Assembly: GCF_001039355.2 (NCBI RefSeq)
Contig: NW_019774447.1
Coordinates: 84,610 to 148,609, forward strand
Direction: 5' to 3'
Source: Lingula anatina
Lineage: Eukaryota > Brachiopoda > Lingulata > Lingulida > Lingulidae
Length of the DNA: 64,000 nt
The translations under genes and the position numbers were made by a program. Shown here piece after piece: positions 62,327 to 64,000 of this stretch (position 1 is the stretch's first letter; the number at the start of each line of letters is the position of its first letter). Under the pieces are notes generated by a model, which ran no database searches, was not told the origin of the DNA, and saw only the letters and a program-made list of their open reading frames with translations.

Positions 62327-62714
62327 GAACACACACACACACCACACACACTGTAGGATTTGTCTATAGGGTACCAGTCTATGTAAAACTGGCTGAAATA
62401 GATATGTACATCGAGTGGGTCAGGTTAATAAAGTAAAAGAAAAAGATATGTGACCCTCACAAATGTGTTTGCTGAAGATATAAATGTTTCTCGAGTTACA
62501 GTCACGACTGCGGTTAGGCTGGGATCATAAAAGGCAATGGAACAAATACAATTGTCAGGCATTAGCATATGGGTAGAATATTAATTTGGTTTTCTTTTTT
62601 ATTTGTTTCAGAAATGAAGAATGGAAAACTTTCTTTTATAAACCATTACCGCGCGGTACTAAGCTCCTTTTTGCAGATTAACATAAAATACAAATGTCAT
62701 GCCATCGTGTTTAT

Positions 62715-62748
<34 letters not shown>

Positions 62749-62878
62749 ACACACACACACACACACAACATGTTTTAAAACATAAAAACAACAGCATTAA
62801 TTTAAGTTTTTCCTGGGGTCAATCGTAAATTTCTCCCGCTTATCAAACCGATACCCAATGCATACAAAAAACAGGTGC

Positions 62879-62917
<39 letters not shown>

Positions 62918-63892
62918 GGGGCCTAAATTAAAAAATCTGAGTTCCTCAAAACTAGTATCAGTCGCGCTCGTCCACCAACTTTTCAATTTTGGCTGACCAA
63001 ATCACAAAATGAACACCTACTTCTTGACGTGCTCTCGTTTTTTCCACCAAAGCACTGCAAACATTGTGAGTACTGCAATGAAGAAAGCCGTCAGCACTCC
63101 GGCCACTATGGCAGCGCTGGACGTTCTTACGTCATCTGACGTAAGCACTGGTGTAGTTTCGTTGCCAGATGGCACTGCTGTAGGCATGTCTGGGAGAAGT
63201 GACGTAATGGAATGGGATTCTGAAACTGTTATAATAACATTAATGACGTGAAACTGAAAAAAATAAAAATAAAAAAATTAGTAAACCAATTATAGGCAAA
63301 CAAAGGCCGTACGTAGAAAAAAGTGTCGATATTGAATCTGTCTGTAAAATAAAGGCACAATTAACTTTTACTTAGGGCCATAAATGCAATTTTATTTTGA
63401 TTTCATTTGTGTTTTGATATTAAGAACACACGAATCCTCACGTAACACACGCGCACACGTTTCCTAACTAGATATCAGAATACCGATACATACTGGTGGT
63501 TGCGGCTGAAGCTGCCGTGCTTTCTAAAGTTGTTGTAACTCTTGAAGTAGTTGATGGACGTACTGTTACTGTAACCGATGTCCTTGGTTGTCTTGTTGTT
63601 ATTTTTGTTGTTGCTGCTGTTGTTGTTGTAGTAGTTGTTGATGTTGATGTTGTCGTCACACAAGTCACGGGGCTGCATCTAAAACCCCGCATACAGCTCC
63701 CTCTATAGTAGCCATGGCTTACTATAAAAGCGAAATGCCTGTTACATCTGAGTGCCTTCCAGGAGTAGCTTCTACGGTCTCTGTTTTGTGCACAGACGAA
63801 GTATTTTCTACAATCTCCAGGAAAAGCGAAACTACCTTGTACATACTCCTGAGCACTGCATGCTTGGTGGTCATAACCACACGGCCATTTCG
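61266..63892 (-). CDS. CBM14-like membrane receptor, paralogue 4 (5' exon outside window)
   Basis: Exons 63494-63892, 63021-63219, 62202-62256 and 61266-61958 are phase-consistent (1, 2, 0). The signal-peptide exon should lie past the right edge. Exon 1 seen here is CBM14 (KWPCGYDHQAC, FAFPGDCRKYFVC, further cysteines to SPVTC) followed by a Thr-rich mucin-like linker. Next come a Ser/Thr stretch, the helix (AAIVAGVLTAFFIAVLTMFAVL) and WWKKRE; an 18-codon basic juxtamembrane exon; and a 230-residue tail with 17 tyrosines. The tail has two NSLY motifs, DGDVYYSRISE, and serial YxxL/I sites YEDL, YSRI, YEKI and YLEL with gaps of 10, 5 and 11 residues. It is the longest and most tyrosine-rich tail of the four. 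Confidence 0.83.
62291..62350 (+). repeat. (CA)n microsatellite
   Basis: An imperfect CA tract of about 60 bases just upstream (minus sense) of the paralogue 4 juxtamembrane exon. Confidence 0.95.
62718..62768 (+). repeat. (CT)n(CA)n microsatellite
   Basis: CT repeat followed by CA repeat in the intron between the membrane and juxtamembrane exons of paralogue 4. The preceding bases (CATGCCATCGTGTTTATTGACTCT) resemble those before the microsatellite at 61160, so the two are related by duplication. Confidence 0.9.
62879..62917 (+). repeat. (AAT)n microsatellite
   Basis: About thirteen AAT units in the same intron of paralogue 4. Confidence 0.95.
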
Positions 63893-64000
63893 CTGGAAAT
63901 AAAGAAAAATCTTGCCATAGCCTATATTTTTCAAAGTAGGCCTAATATTAGGGAATTTACTGAGGTAAGGAATTTCTAAAGGGCTTTATCTATGTTCTGA

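Overview
This is animal (metazoan) nuclear DNA: AT-rich, with genes split into many short exons by GT-AG introns, long CA, CT and AAT microsatellites, palindromic MITE-like repeats and two assembly joints (one N at 16849, twelve Ns at 52038-52049). Gene content and style fit a lophotrochozoan, most likely a bivalve mollusc. That placement is inference from gene character, not from a database match. Exon models were built by hand from splice sites, reading phase and remembered protein families.

Layout: (1) 651-3894, minus: a small secreted cysteine-rich protein in four exons, one of them only 21 nt, with a TATA box. (2) 4.0-7.5 kb: intergenic DNA with dispersed repeats, then an E2F-like site and a candidate untranslated exon for the next gene. 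(3) 7610-33255, plus: a complete FANCD2 gene, 41 coding exons and 1,442 predicted residues, with the monoubiquitination lysine at position 561. Several exon edges have been tandemly duplicated, and the largest intron holds an intronless gene on the opposite strand (22546-23634). (4) 34.86-37.7 kb, plus: an unrecognised protein rich in Ser/Thr-Pro sites, with CCAAT and E2F-like promoter elements and a probable one-base frameshift near its end. (5) 39352-42364, minus: NDUFAF3, a complex I assembly factor, with a long charged C-terminal extension. (6) 44660 to the right edge, minus: four tandem paralogues of a type I membrane protein. Each has an extracellular peritrophin-A/CBM14-like cysteine domain, a Ser/Thr/Pro linker, one membrane helix, a short basic juxtamembrane exon and a tyrosine-rich cytoplasmic tail in one exon. 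The signal-peptide exon is found for the first three; the fourth runs off the window.

The receptor-like array is the best candidate for an undescribed system. The tail of the first paralogue carries a textbook ITAM (YATL-x7-YDHI). The third and fourth carry looser paired YxxL/I motifs, and all four share a private NSLY motif. The architecture suggests cell-surface sensors of chitin or another glycan that signal through Src/Syk-type tyrosine kinases, by analogy with Draper or Fc receptors. Ligand and signalling are inferred. FANCD2 and the gene after it both look S-phase controlled and may share DNA-replication or repair timing; the other genes show no obvious functional link.
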